This document shows, piece by piece, positions 33,251 to 41,287 of a stretch of 64,000 nucleotides of DNA. This DNA is from Psychrosphaera ytuae (GTDB taxonomy: Bacteria; Pseudomonadota; Gammaproteobacteria; Enterobacterales; Alteromonadaceae). The position numbers were made by a program, and so were the translations under genes. Under the pieces are notes generated by a model that saw only the letters and a list, made by a program, of their open reading frames with translations, had not been told where the DNA came from and searched no databases. Numbering within the stretch: position 1 is the stretch's first letter; the number at the start of each line of letters is the position of its first letter. The DNA is taken from contig NZ_CP072110.1 of NCBI RefSeq assembly GCF_017638545.1, forward strand, positions 2,914,001-2,978,000, written 5' to 3'.

Positions 33251-34375
33251 CTACCTTACCTGATTGAGTAACGAAGAACCCTCAACCACAACACGGTTGT
33301 CTGCCCCTAAACCATTTGTAATAACCACCAAACCGGGCTCTAATTCTTCATATTCAACAATCTGCGGTAAAAAGCGTTCTGCTGAAAGCTTTATCCATAC
33401 CTGTGGTAAGTTGTTAGGGCTCAGTACTACAGCTTTAGCTGGTAACACAATTCCTTCAATCACCCGGTTAATTGGTGCTTGTAGGGTAACGGGTTTATTT
33501 AATTGGATATGAGACGGCTTGATTTCACTTGATGATTCAAAGTTTGCAAGTACAAGTCCGTTGACTAATTGTGGAGAAGAGCCAATGTAGCTCACGGTGA
33601 CATTGGGGAGTTGCGTAATTTTTGCAGTTGTGAGTTCTGCCGATAGGTTTTCACCACTAGTCGTCGCTTCTACTAAAAACTTATCTAGAGAAACAATTTC
33701 GAATAATGTGCGACCTGCCTCAACCCACTGACCTTTAGAAACAGAATTATTGACTAATACACCATCGATAGGCGCGACTAGAGCTTCTGATTTTTCTAGG
33801 CCTTGTTCTAATACTCCCTCTTGCTGTTTGAATATTGTCAATTGTGTTTCGAGTCGCTCAAGCTCTTGTTTCGAAGCTAGGTCACCTAAGTTTTTAAGCC
33901 TGTCAACATCACGTTTTACTTGAGCAATCTGGTTTCTAACTGCAACTAGATCACTGGTTTGATTGGCAAAATCAAAAGCCGTGTACTGGTACCTTATGAA
34001 GCCAAGAATTTCACCCGCTTTTACCAACGTGCCACTGATATGCATGCCTTTCTTCGGCGCATCTAATCGTCCATCACTACTTGGTTGAACGATAGCAAAG
34101 CCATCTGGATGTGGCTTAATAGTACCGTGTAATTGCACATGCTTTCTGGTTTTTGTTACTTCGGCAAACTGTGTTCTTATCTTTAAAAGTGCTTGATGCT
34201 TCATTGGCATCAATACAGAACCATCGTCTTGCCTGCCAAGTTGCCCATTGGTTTTACTTGCTTTTTGATCTAAGTGCTCACCATTTGGACCATGAGCCCC
34301 TGGCGAAGCGATTAGAGCTGAAGAGAACAAAGTTGTCGTTAAAAGACTCAACGCTAGAGTTTGAAAGCTTTTCAT
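33251..34375 (-). CDS. RND efflux periplasmic adaptor (membrane fusion protein)
   Basis: I start at the ATG ending at 34375 (MKSFQTLALSLLTTTLFSSALIA), which gives a signal peptide and an ATGA overlap with the upstream gene; 374 residues. The adaptor has a beta-barrel/lipoyl fold: GTIKPHPDGFAIVQPSSDGRL, a coiled-coil hairpin (VRNQIAQVKRDVDRLKNLGDLASKQELERLETQL), and the second lipoyl half EALVAPIDGVLVNNSVSKGQWVEAG. It links the RND pump to an outer-membrane channel. Directly after the signal peptide it has SPGAHGPNGEHLD, shared residue for residue with the upstream gene product. Confidence 0.88.
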   Translation of the reverse strand: MKSFQTLALSLLTTTLFSSALIASPGAHGPNGEHLDQKASKTNGQLGRQDDGSVLMPMKHQALLKIRTQFAEVTKTRKHVQLHGTIKPHPDGFAIVQPSSDGRLDAPKKGMHISGTLVKAGEILGFIRYQYTAFDFANQTSDLVAVRNQIAQVKRDVDRLKNLGDLASKQELERLETQLTIFKQQEGVLEQGLEKSEALVAPIDGVLVNNSVSKGQWVEAGRTLFEIVSLDKFLVEATTSGENLSAELTTAKITQLPNVTVSYIGSSPQLVNGLVLANFESSSEIKPSHIQLNKPVTLQAPINRVIEGIVLPAKAVVLSPNNLPQVWIKLSAERFLPQIVEYEELEPGLVVITNGLGADNRVVVEGSSLLNQVR

Positions 34376-34968
34376 GACTTTTTCTCCTTTTTGACACGAC
34401 CTAAAAGGAAACCGGTAATAAACACTATCAGTGCTACAAAAATTTCTAGCCAAGGAATGTGGTGATGATCGTCATTATGGTGATCACTTTCATAGGAAGT
34501 ATTTGAAATATTGAGATTTGCGACGAGCAAATCACCATAGTTTTCGGTCATTATAGTTAGAACAATTTCATGCCCACCCTCTGCATTCAACCGTTCAATG
34601 ACTTTCTCTTCAGTTAATAGATAAGCTTGTTCGATGTCAGAGTATACAGCTTCAGCTGACAAATCATCAGTCTCAAGCTCAATAGAAGCATTCTCTATAG
34701 GTTTATTTGTCTTAAAGTCATGAAGGTATATAACTAGTTTGGAGTCATATAATTCACCTAAGACCTCAAACGATTCAGTAAAGGATTCAAATTTAGGCTT
34801 TGAGGAGGTCAAAACTCCCTTCGAAGTATCAAGGTGTTCTCCATTCGGGCCATGAGCCCCAGGTGATGCATTTACCACTTTTGATAAAGCAAGTGAAAAT
34901 AACACAACGCACATACTCTGCGCTGTTAAGCGTTGCCAAGAATGCAACGATAGTAATTTGAAAAACAT
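34372..34968 (-). CDS. Periplasmic His-rich protein with C-terminal membrane anchor
   Basis: A 198-residue protein. It has an N-terminal export signal (SMCVVLFSLALSKVVNA), then SPGAHGPNGEHLD, identical to the start of the mature adaptor. A central beta-rich domain follows (KLVIYLHDFKTNKPIENASIELE), then a His-rich stretch (SDHHNDDHHHIP) and one C-terminal transmembrane segment (WLEIFVALIVFITGFLLG) with a basic tail. This predicts a periplasmic domain tethered to the inner membrane. Its stop overlaps the adaptor start by ATGA, so the two are translationally coupled. The family is unknown to me; a metal-sensing or metal-delivery subunit is inference. Confidence 0.75.
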   Translation of the reverse strand: MFFKLLSLHSWQRLTAQSMCVVLFSLALSKVVNASPGAHGPNGEHLDTSKGVLTSSKPKFESFTESFEVLGELYDSKLVIYLHDFKTNKPIENASIELETDDLSAEAVYSDIEQAYLLTEEKVIERLNAEGGHEIVLTIMTENYGDLLVANLNISNTSYESDHHNDDHHHIPWLEIFVALIVFITGFLLGRVKKEKKS

Positions 34969-35040
34969 AATTAATCCAAAAAAACAAATACAACAATACC
35001 TCGCGTGTCTATATCACGAGGCTCGAATAGTTATTTTGAA

Positions 35041-35391
35041 TTAAAACCGAGGGGGTGGGTTTATGTGTTGAATAAATGGGGGTGACCAGTTGTTGGCATA
35101 CCAAATAACAGCCCCAGAAGGCTTTTTATCTGGGAGCTCAACTACCGTAGTCATCACTAATGCGACAACACAGCAATCTAAATCTTGCTGAACGTGCTCA
35201 ATCGCTTCAGTTGAGTATGAAATTTCAAATTTTTCTTCATTATCATGGTCGTGGCTATGCGGTTGCCCTAACTCATGAATTAAACCATGCAACGCGCCTT
35301 GAGTCTTGTGCTCACTTTCATACGAAACACTTCCAAGCACTTGAGTGCTTAAAAAGCTGAGTATAAAAGTAATAAGAATTAATTTGCGCAT
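35041..35391 (-). CDS. Small exported His-rich protein, first gene of the efflux operon
   Basis: A 116-residue protein with a signal peptide (MRKLILITFILSFLSTQVLG). The mature part has HGLIHELGQPHSHDHDNEEKF and a CC pair (LDCCVVALV), all potential metal ligands, and ends in NPPPRF. Short exported proteins with this ending are often found ahead of CzcA-type operons. It is 72 bp upstream of the His-rich anchored protein gene on the same strand. A metal-binding role is inference. Confidence 0.68.
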   Translation of the reverse strand: MRKLILITFILSFLSTQVLGSVSYESEHKTQGALHGLIHELGQPHSHDHDNEEKFEISYSTEAIEHVQQDLDCCVVALVMTTVVELPDKKPSGAVIWYANNWSPPFIQHINPPPRF

Positions 35392-35569
35392 TTATAACAA
35401 GTGTAAAATTGAAAACGACCAAAGGTTAACACTCAATATTTAACTGTGCAATGGCACAATTGAGTTATTAGTTTAAAAACCTTGTAGATAAAAATCGGTA
35501 AAAAAATTGTAAGAATAGGTTTTGACGTTCGAAAATAGATTAAAATAAAAACAAGTTTTATTAACATAA

Positions 35570-35635
35570 AGTAAAGTTTGTTTGACTTTGTGTGTTTTGT
35601 GATCTATTTTGCTTGAGTAAAGTTTGTTTTACTTT
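35570..35635 (+). promoter_or_regulatory. Two palindromic operator candidates upstream of the membrane-protein/Xre pair
   Basis: AGTAAAGTTTGTTTGACTTT (35570-35589) and AGTAAAGTTTGTTTTACTTT (35616-35635) differ at one base and are 46 bp apart. Each contains an AGTAAA-N6-TTTACT dyad (perfect in the second, one mismatch in the first). They lie 21-86 bp before the start of the small membrane-protein gene. Confidence 0.65.
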
Positions 35636-35655
35636 TTGACAAAGGAGTTATACCA

Positions 35656-36075
35656 ATGAAAGACTCAAGCTTATGTAGCGACATGAACCAAGCTGCCCAA
35701 CGAACTGTTAAGCCTTTGATGTTATGGACAGGTTTATGGCTGTTGTCGTTGGCACTATTTACTTTTGGGCCCATGTTTATTTGGGACTTTAATACTGTAT
35801 TAACATTAATAATGTTAGTGGTTAATGTGCTAGTTGGTTTAAAAATGATTTTAGCCAATAAAGCGCATTTAGAGAGCTTAGACGAACTGCAACAACGCAT
35901 CATGTTAGAGGCCATGGCGCTGTCACTTGGTGTTACTATGATTGCTGGTGCAGCGTATGGAGTTTGCCATGCAGTTAAACTCATCGAGCATCAACCTAAC
36001 GCCTCGAGCCTGCTTTTTGTGATGGGTATTACCTATGGTTTAGGCACAGTGATGAGTAGAAGGAAGTACCTGTGA
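35656..36075 (+). CDS. Small four-helix membrane protein paired with an Xre regulator
   Basis: A 139-residue protein with about four hydrophobic segments (near 20-45, 46-66, 85-107 and 115-133) and no signal peptide. The motif LDELQQRIMLEAMALSLG between segments 2 and 3 recurs in small membrane proteins that precede Xre-type regulators. The ribosome-binding site is strong (AAGGAG, 8 bases upstream). Its last codons overlap the GTG start of the regulator gene, so the pair is translationally coupled. Function is unknown; a membrane-stress or signal-sensing partner is one possibility. Confidence 0.72.
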   Translation: MKDSSLCSDMNQAAQRTVKPLMLWTGLWLLSLALFTFGPMFIWDFNTVLTLIMLVVNVLVGLKMILANKAHLESLDELQQRIMLEAMALSLGVTMIAGAAYGVCHAVKLIEHQPNASSLLFVMGITYGLGTVMSRRKYL

Positions 36076-36266
36076 AAAACCGTTTAAAAGTCCTAAGAGC
36101 AGAGCGTGATATGACCCAAGCTGACTTAGCACTTGCACTCGATGTATCACGACAAACGGTAAATTCGATAGAGAAGGGTAAATTCGATCCCAGTTTGCCT
36201 TTGGCATTTAAAATTGCTCGGTTGTTTGGTTGTCGAATTGAAGATGTGTTTTCTGATGAGGTGTAG
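36072..36266 (+). CDS. Xre-family (Cro/CI-type) helix-turn-helix regulator
   Basis: A 64-residue single-domain DNA-binding protein: MKNRLKVLRAERDMTQADLALALDVSRQTVNSIEKGKFDPSLPLAFKIARLFGCRIEDVFSDEV. The HTH lies at about residues 12-35 and the C-terminal FGCRIEDVF is typical of the compact YozG/Cro group. The start is GTG 36072, overlapping the upstream stop (GTGA). It most likely binds the two palindromes upstream of the pair and regulates the operon; this is inference. Confidence 0.88.
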   Translation: MKNRLKVLRAERDMTQADLALALDVSRQTVNSIEKGKFDPSLPLAFKIARLFGCRIEDVFSDEV

Positions 36267-36281
36267 GCTGTCGTTGGATAT

Positions 36282-36316
36282 AAAAAAACCAGTTCGGGTG
36301 AACTGGTTTTTTATTA
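36282..36316. terminator. Bidirectional terminator between the Xre gene and rpoD
   Basis: Stem AAAACCAGTTC / GAACTGGTTTT with a GGGT loop, A-run before and T-run after. It serves the regulator gene and, in the other direction, rpoD. Confidence 0.85.
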
Positions 36317-36374
36317 TTTAGACTTTCTCGTCATGTCTGACTTTCTCGTCTTACTCGTCTCTTTATTCGGCGCT

Positions 36375-38213
36375 CTATTCGTCTAGGAACGTCTTAAGAG
36401 GCTCTGAACGAGATGGGTGACGAAGTTTACGTAATGCTTTTGCTTCGATTTGACGAATACGCTCACGTGTTACATCGAACTGCTTACCTACTTCTTCAAG
36501 AGTATGGTCAGTGTTCATATCGATACCAAAACGCATGCGAAGTACTTTAGCTTCACGAGCTGTTAGGCCGGCTAAAACGTCACGAGTTGCGTTTTGTAGA
36601 CCTTCAGATGTCGTTGTATCAACAGGTGAAGAAATCGTCGTATCTTCAATAAAGTCACCTAAGTGCGAATCTTCGTCATCACCAATTGGTGTTTCCATTG
36701 AGATTGGCTCTTTTGCGATTTTAAGTACTTTACGGATCTTGTCTTCTGGCATCACCATACGCTCTGCCAATTCTTCTGGAGTCGGTTCGCGACCCATTTC
36801 TTGAAGCATTTGACGTGAGATACGGTTTAGCTTGTTGATTGTCTCAATCATGTGAACTGGAATACGGATTGTACGAGCTTGGTCTGCGATAGAACGCGTA
36901 ATAGCCTGACGAATCCACCAAGTTGCATAAGTTGAGAACTTATAACCACGACGGTATTCAAACTTATCAACCGCCTTCATTAGACCAATGTTACCCTCTT
37001 GGATAAGGTCTAAGAATTGAAGACCGCGGTTGGTGTACTTTTTAGCAATCGAAATAACAAGACGTAAGTTTGCTTCAACCATTTCTTTTTTCGCACGGCG
37101 AGCTTTTGCTTCACCGATTGACATGCGACGGTTGATGTCTTTAATAGCTTCAATGCTTAAACGCGTTTCTTCTTCGATCTCGTTTAGCTTTTGAATGCTG
37201 CGACGTACTTCTACGTCAACGTCATTTAATCGACGTGCTACAGGGTCATCACCTTTTTGTAAAAGGTCTAACCAAGATGTTTTTGTTTCGTTACCAGGGA
37301 AGATCTTGATGAAGTCTTTTTTAGGTAATTTGGCATAGCCACACACGTGCTTCATAACCAAACGCTCTTGAACACGAACGCGGTCCATCATGTCACGCAT
37401 GTTTTTAACAAGACGGTCAAACTGCTTTGGAATAAGCTTGAATAGACGGAAGTGTTCACCTAACGCTTTGATTTTTTCTTGCGTATCTGGGTGAGCACGG
37501 CCTAATTCATTGATTGAAACAGTAGATTCATCGTATAAACGGCGAAGCTCCATGAAGTGCTCGCGCGCTTCTTCTGGATCTGGACCTGTATCTACTTCAT
37601 CTTCTTCAGTGTCGTCGTCTTCGTCATTTTCACCGTCTTCGTCGGCAAGCTGTTCTTCGTTAAGCTCTGAACCAACGTGCGTCGCAGCAGGTGCAACGTC
37701 TTCTTCGTTTGGATCTAAGAAACCATTGATAATGTCGCTAAGACGAATTTCTTCTGCTTCGTATTGGTCCCATTGATCCAATAGGTAGCTAATAGCCTGA
37801 GGGTATTCGGCAACAGAAGATTGAACCGTGTAGATACCTTCTTCAATACGCTTAGCGATTTCAATTTCGCCTTCACGAGTCAGAAGTTCAACCGTACCCA
37901 TTTCACGCATGTACATGCGAACAGGGTCAGTCGTTCGGCCAATTTCTTTTTCAACCGTAGCTAATGCAGCCGCAGCAGCCTCAACAACTTCATCATCGCT
38001 GGTTTGCTCTTGCATTAACAATTCATCGGCATCAGGTGGTGTTTCACACACTTTGATACCCATGTCGTTGATCATCTGGATGATGTCTTCGACCTGATCG
38101 GCGTCGATCATATCCTGTGGAAGGTGATCGTTGACTTCTGCAAAGGTTAAGTACCCTTGCTCTCGACCTTTAATTATAAGAAGTTTTAATTGCGACTGAG
38201 GAGTTTGCTCCAT
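36375..38213 (-). CDS. rpoD: RNA polymerase primary sigma factor RpoD
   Basis: Housekeeping sigma-70, 612 residues. Region 1.1 is at the N-terminus (MEQTPQSQLKLLIIKGREQGYLTFAEVNDHLP). Region 1.2 follows (TDPVRMYMREMGTVELLTREGEI), then an acidic non-conserved insert. Region 2 has GLQFLDLIQEGNIGLMKAVDKFEYRRGYKFSTYATWWIRQAITRSIAD, which contacts core enzyme and the -10 element. Region 4 has the HTH for the -35 element (TLEEVGKQFDVTRERIRQIEAKALRKLRHPSRS). It is the last gene of the rpsU-yqeY-dnaG-rpoD set. Confidence 0.98.
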   Translation of the reverse strand: MEQTPQSQLKLLIIKGREQGYLTFAEVNDHLPQDMIDADQVEDIIQMINDMGIKVCETPPDADELLMQEQTSDDEVVEAAAAALATVEKEIGRTTDPVRMYMREMGTVELLTREGEIEIAKRIEEGIYTVQSSVAEYPQAISYLLDQWDQYEAEEIRLSDIINGFLDPNEEDVAPAATHVGSELNEEQLADEDGENDEDDDTEEDEVDTGPDPEEAREHFMELRRLYDESTVSINELGRAHPDTQEKIKALGEHFRLFKLIPKQFDRLVKNMRDMMDRVRVQERLVMKHVCGYAKLPKKDFIKIFPGNETKTSWLDLLQKGDDPVARRLNDVDVEVRRSIQKLNEIEEETRLSIEAIKDINRRMSIGEAKARRAKKEMVEANLRLVISIAKKYTNRGLQFLDLIQEGNIGLMKAVDKFEYRRGYKFSTYATWWIRQAITRSIADQARTIRIPVHMIETINKLNRISRQMLQEMGREPTPEELAERMVMPEDKIRKVLKIAKEPISMETPIGDDEDSHLGDFIEDTTISSPVDTTTSEGLQNATRDVLAGLTAREAKVLRMRFGIDMNTDHTLEEVGKQFDVTRERIRQIEAKALRKLRHPSRSEPLKTFLDE

Positions 38214-38453
38214 ACAGATTATCTTCCACCTACTAGTTGAACATCAAATATTTGGACGTGAAATTACCGTTACTTGGGACAAATTCACCAAGGTGACGGA
38301 AAAATCGAACTGCATATTATAACACCACAATGGTCATCTGGCTATGAAATATGTCGTTCTGACTTAAATTAACTGCACGCTTAAGTCTAGTGGAGCTGCG
38401 CCATTTTTGTACAACAAAACAATAAAAATTTGTTTGATGTCTGGACTTGTAGA

Positions 38454-40208
38454 TTAACGTTTTAATGCAGATATCAAAGCGACATACTCAGCTTTTTCTT
38501 GAGCGTTGAGCTCGGAGGTTTTGTCTTTGATTAACAAAGCCTCTAAACGCTTTTCTAAGTAACTGTCTTGTAGCGACTTAAAGGTCTGTTGAAACTCGGC
38601 CAATAGGTTTTCTTGGTGAATCTGATGATCCCAAGCAATCAGCTGAGTTAAATAGGGGTATTCACGAGTACCTCTAAAGCGCTCGAGTAGTACTGGCGAG
38701 GAGATCTCTGGTTGCTCTAAGATGACTTGCTGTAATTGAATAAACAAACCAAAACCTGGGAGCTCGGCGTTGGCTAGCGCCGGAATATATTCAATCTGGG
38801 TTGCAAGTTCAGGGTGTTGTAACATTAAACCAATCGCACGTCGCATTGGAGTAATTTGAAAATCTGTTTGTTGTGCTCGTACTTCAGCTACAGGTGAACG
38901 CGCGGCAATGTTTAATTGCTCAACCTGTTTACCGACTAAGCGAGCTAATTTTGCGGTTAATGCTTCTTTGTAGTAGTCACTCGGTACAAGTGCAATAAGA
39001 GGTTTGGCTTGCGCGAGGAGGGCGGACTTACCCGCGTCCGAGGTCAAATCTAATTCACCAACAAAGTGTTCGAAGAAGTAATCAATTAGTGGCGTGGCAT
39101 TATTAAGTCGTGCTTCAAAGGCCTCTTTGCCTTCTTTTTGGACCATAGTATCAGGGTCTTCGCCGTCCGGTAAAAAACTAAAACGCAGATCAACGCCGTC
39201 TTTTAATTGCGGTAACGCATTTTCTAGAGCTCGCCAAGCTGCATCTCGACCCGCTCGGTCACCGTCGTAACAACACACGACCTTGCGAGTTGCTCTAAAC
39301 AGCATTTGCATGTGGTCTTGGGTAGTTGCTGTACCAAGCGCTGCAACGGCATAATTGATCCCTTGCTGAGCAAGCGATACCACGTCCATATAACCCTCAA
39401 CCACAACGACTTGTTCTAGATTCTTATTGGCTTGTTTGGCTTGATAAAAGCCATAGAGCTCACGGCCTTTGTGAAAAATTCGAGTTTCGGGTGAATTGAG
39501 ATACTTAGGAGTGCCGTCATCCATTACGCGACCACCAAAGCCAACTACGCGACCGCGTTTATCCCGAATCGGAAACATAATTCGATTTCGGAAAAAGTCG
39601 TAGGTGCGGCCTTTGTCATTACTCGTTAAGATTTTTAAATCGGCAAGTTGCTGAGTCGTCTCTTTGTGATTTCGGCCAATGGTTTTAAGTGCTGCATCCC
39701 AAGAATCAGGAGCAAAGCCAATTCCATAACGTTGAGCCACGTCACCTGATAAACCACGTGACTTAAGATATTCGATTGCTTCTTTACTGCCTTCGGCGTG
39801 TTTTAGCTGATGCTGAAAAAACTTAGAGGCGGTTTCCATCAACTCATAATCAGATTGCTTTTGTTCACGTGTGACCGATTGATATTTTTCGGTTCGACCG
39901 TTGGTTTGCTCACGTGGTACATCCATTGAATGTAAACGCGCGAGCTCTTCGATTGCTTCAACAAACTCGAGTTGGTCGTATTCCATCAAAAAGGAAATGC
40001 TGTTGCCATGGGCACCACAGCCAAAACAATGATAAAACTGTTTGTCAGGAGATACAGAAAAAGACGGTGATTTTTCATTGTGAAACGGGCAGCAAGCCTG
40101 ATAGTTTTTACCGGCTTTTTTCAACGGAATCCTTTGGTCAATCAGCTCAACAATGTCGGTACGAGCGACTACGTCGTCAATAAAACCTTTAGGGATGCGT
40201 CCGGCCAA
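38454..40208 (-). CDS. dnaG: DNA primase DnaG
   Basis: Synthesises RNA primers for replication with DnaB helicase. The 584-residue protein has the N-terminal zinc ribbon (CPFHNEKSPSFSVSPDKQFYHCFGCGAHG, CHC2 type), the catalytic TOPRIM core (VVVEGYMDVVSLAQ, ALGTATT, CYDGDRAG) and a C-terminal helicase-binding domain. It lies between yqeY and rpoD, the conserved order. A terminator before it suggests its mRNA is partly independent of rpsU-yqeY. Confidence 0.97.
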   Translation of the reverse strand: MAGRIPKGFIDDVVARTDIVELIDQRIPLKKAGKNYQACCPFHNEKSPSFSVSPDKQFYHCFGCGAHGNSISFLMEYDQLEFVEAIEELARLHSMDVPREQTNGRTEKYQSVTREQKQSDYELMETASKFFQHQLKHAEGSKEAIEYLKSRGLSGDVAQRYGIGFAPDSWDAALKTIGRNHKETTQQLADLKILTSNDKGRTYDFFRNRIMFPIRDKRGRVVGFGGRVMDDGTPKYLNSPETRIFHKGRELYGFYQAKQANKNLEQVVVVEGYMDVVSLAQQGINYAVAALGTATTQDHMQMLFRATRKVVCCYDGDRAGRDAAWRALENALPQLKDGVDLRFSFLPDGEDPDTMVQKEGKEAFEARLNNATPLIDYFFEHFVGELDLTSDAGKSALLAQAKPLIALVPSDYYKEALTAKLARLVGKQVEQLNIAARSPVAEVRAQQTDFQITPMRRAIGLMLQHPELATQIEYIPALANAELPGFGLFIQLQQVILEQPEISSPVLLERFRGTREYPYLTQLIAWDHQIHQENLLAEFQQTFKSLQDSYLEKRLEALLIKDKTSELNAQEKAEYVALISALKR

Positions 40209-40334
40209 AACAATCTCACAATGTTTAATCTAAGGGAGAAGAATTATTACAGAATTCTGTTTTTAATAAAACAAAAGACTCAGCAAAAACGGAACAGAAT
40301 TCACCATGAACGGTCGGCCTTATCCAACAGACAG

Positions 40335-40368
40335 GCATAAAAAAACCACAAACAAAAGTTTGTGGTCT
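40335..40368 (-). terminator. Terminator within the macromolecular synthesis operon, before dnaG
   Basis: On the minus strand, ACCACAAAC / GTTTGTGGT with a 4-base loop is followed by a T-run. It sits 22 bp after yqeY and about 125 bp before dnaG. This matches the known attenuation between rpsU and dnaG in E. coli, though here yqeY lies in between. Confidence 0.78.
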
Positions 40369-40389
40369 TCTATTAGCGCTAACTAAGAA

Positions 40390-40836
40390 TTACTTGTTTA
40401 AAGCAGCTCTTACTTGTCCACTGACTTTTCCCATGTCAGCTCGGCCCGTTAATGTCGGCTTGAGCACTGCCATCACTTTGCCCATATCCTGCATACCTTC
40501 AGCTGAGGTAGATTCAATAGCATTCGCGATAAGTGAGGCAACTTCTTCTTCGCTTAAAGGCTGTGGAAGAAAAGCTTCAATTACTTCGATTTCAGCGGCT
40601 TCTTTAGCGGCTAATTCTGGACGGTCAGCTTGTTCAAATTGTGATTGGGAATCACGACGCTGTTTAACCATTTTGGTTAAGATAGCGATGACTTGCTCGT
40701 CGTCCAGTTCTATCTTTTCGTCAATCTCTCGTTGCTTAATCGCTGCCATAACCATGCGAATTGTACCAAGGCGTTCTTTTTCCTTGTTGCGCATCGCATC
40801 TTTTTGCGCGTCTTTAAGCTGGGTAATAAGGCTCAT
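40390..40836 (-). CDS. yqeY: GatB/YqeY domain protein
   Basis: A 148-residue helical protein related to the C-terminal domain of the GatB subunit of tRNA amidotransferases. Start chosen at MSLITQLKDAQKDAMR (ATG ending 40836), with AAGGA six bases upstream; the in-frame TTG one codon earlier is unlikely. Motifs are RLGTIRMVMAAIKQREID and the C-terminal MGKVMAVLKPTLTGRADMGKVSG. A tRNA-related role is inferred from the family; direct evidence is scarce. It follows rpsU by 30 bp. Confidence 0.9.
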   Translation of the reverse strand: MSLITQLKDAQKDAMRNKEKERLGTIRMVMAAIKQREIDEKIELDDEQVIAILTKMVKQRRDSQSQFEQADRPELAAKEAAEIEVIEAFLPQPLSEEEVASLIANAIESTSAEGMQDMGKVMAVLKPTLTGRADMGKVSGQVRAALNK

Positions 40837-40866
40837 CAAATTTCCTTAAGAGAGACCAAACCAATA

Positions 40867-41082
40867 TTAGTAAAGTTTGATGCGACGAGCGTTTTCGCGA
40901 GACACCTTTTTAAGGTGACGCTTAACTGCAGCAGCTTTCTTACGCTTACGTGCCCAAGTTGGCTTTTCGAAGTGTTCACGACGACGTACTTCAGAAAGGA
41001 TACCTGCTTTTTCACATGAACGCTTAAAACGACGAAGTGCTACGTCAAACGGTTCGTTCTCTTTTACTTTAATTACTGGCAT
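40867..41082 (-). CDS. rpsU: Small ribosomal subunit protein bS21
   Basis: A 71-residue basic protein of the 30S subunit involved in mRNA recruitment at initiation. The sequence MPVIKVKENEPFDVALRRFK, then RREHFEKPTWARKRKKAAAVKRHLKK, is unmistakable. It heads the rpsU-yqeY-dnaG-rpoD cluster and is divergent from tsaD. Confidence 0.98.
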   Translation of the reverse strand: MPVIKVKENEPFDVALRRFKRSCEKAGILSEVRRREHFEKPTWARKRKKAAAVKRHLKKVSRENARRIKLY

Positions 41083-41287
41083 TTAAAAATTCACCTCAGT
41101 ATTTGGATATAATGGTTAAACTTTAACCAAGACTAATAAAAATGGTGCCGTATTCTAAAGCCAAATAAGCCCGAATGTAAAGCCTTTATTTGAAATCAGA
41201 ATGATTAATTCACTGGAGGAATTGTAGTAGGTTGGTTAGAATGCGCCCTCTTTTTATTGGCCAATTGATTATGAACGAGGTTTTTGC

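Noticed and set aside
36511..37776. Ser-rich frames opposite rpoD
   Set aside because: They arise from the Glu/Asp codons of the RpoD acidic insert read on the other strand.
40250..40275. LexA-like CTGT...ACAG site near dnaG
   Set aside because: The spacing and half-sites do not match CTGT-N8-ACAG; the short palindrome CAGAATTCTG is not enough.
40394..40849. 151-codon frame on the plus strand
   Set aside because: It lies opposite yqeY over its whole length; the minus-strand protein is a clear family member, so the plus frame is a shadow.
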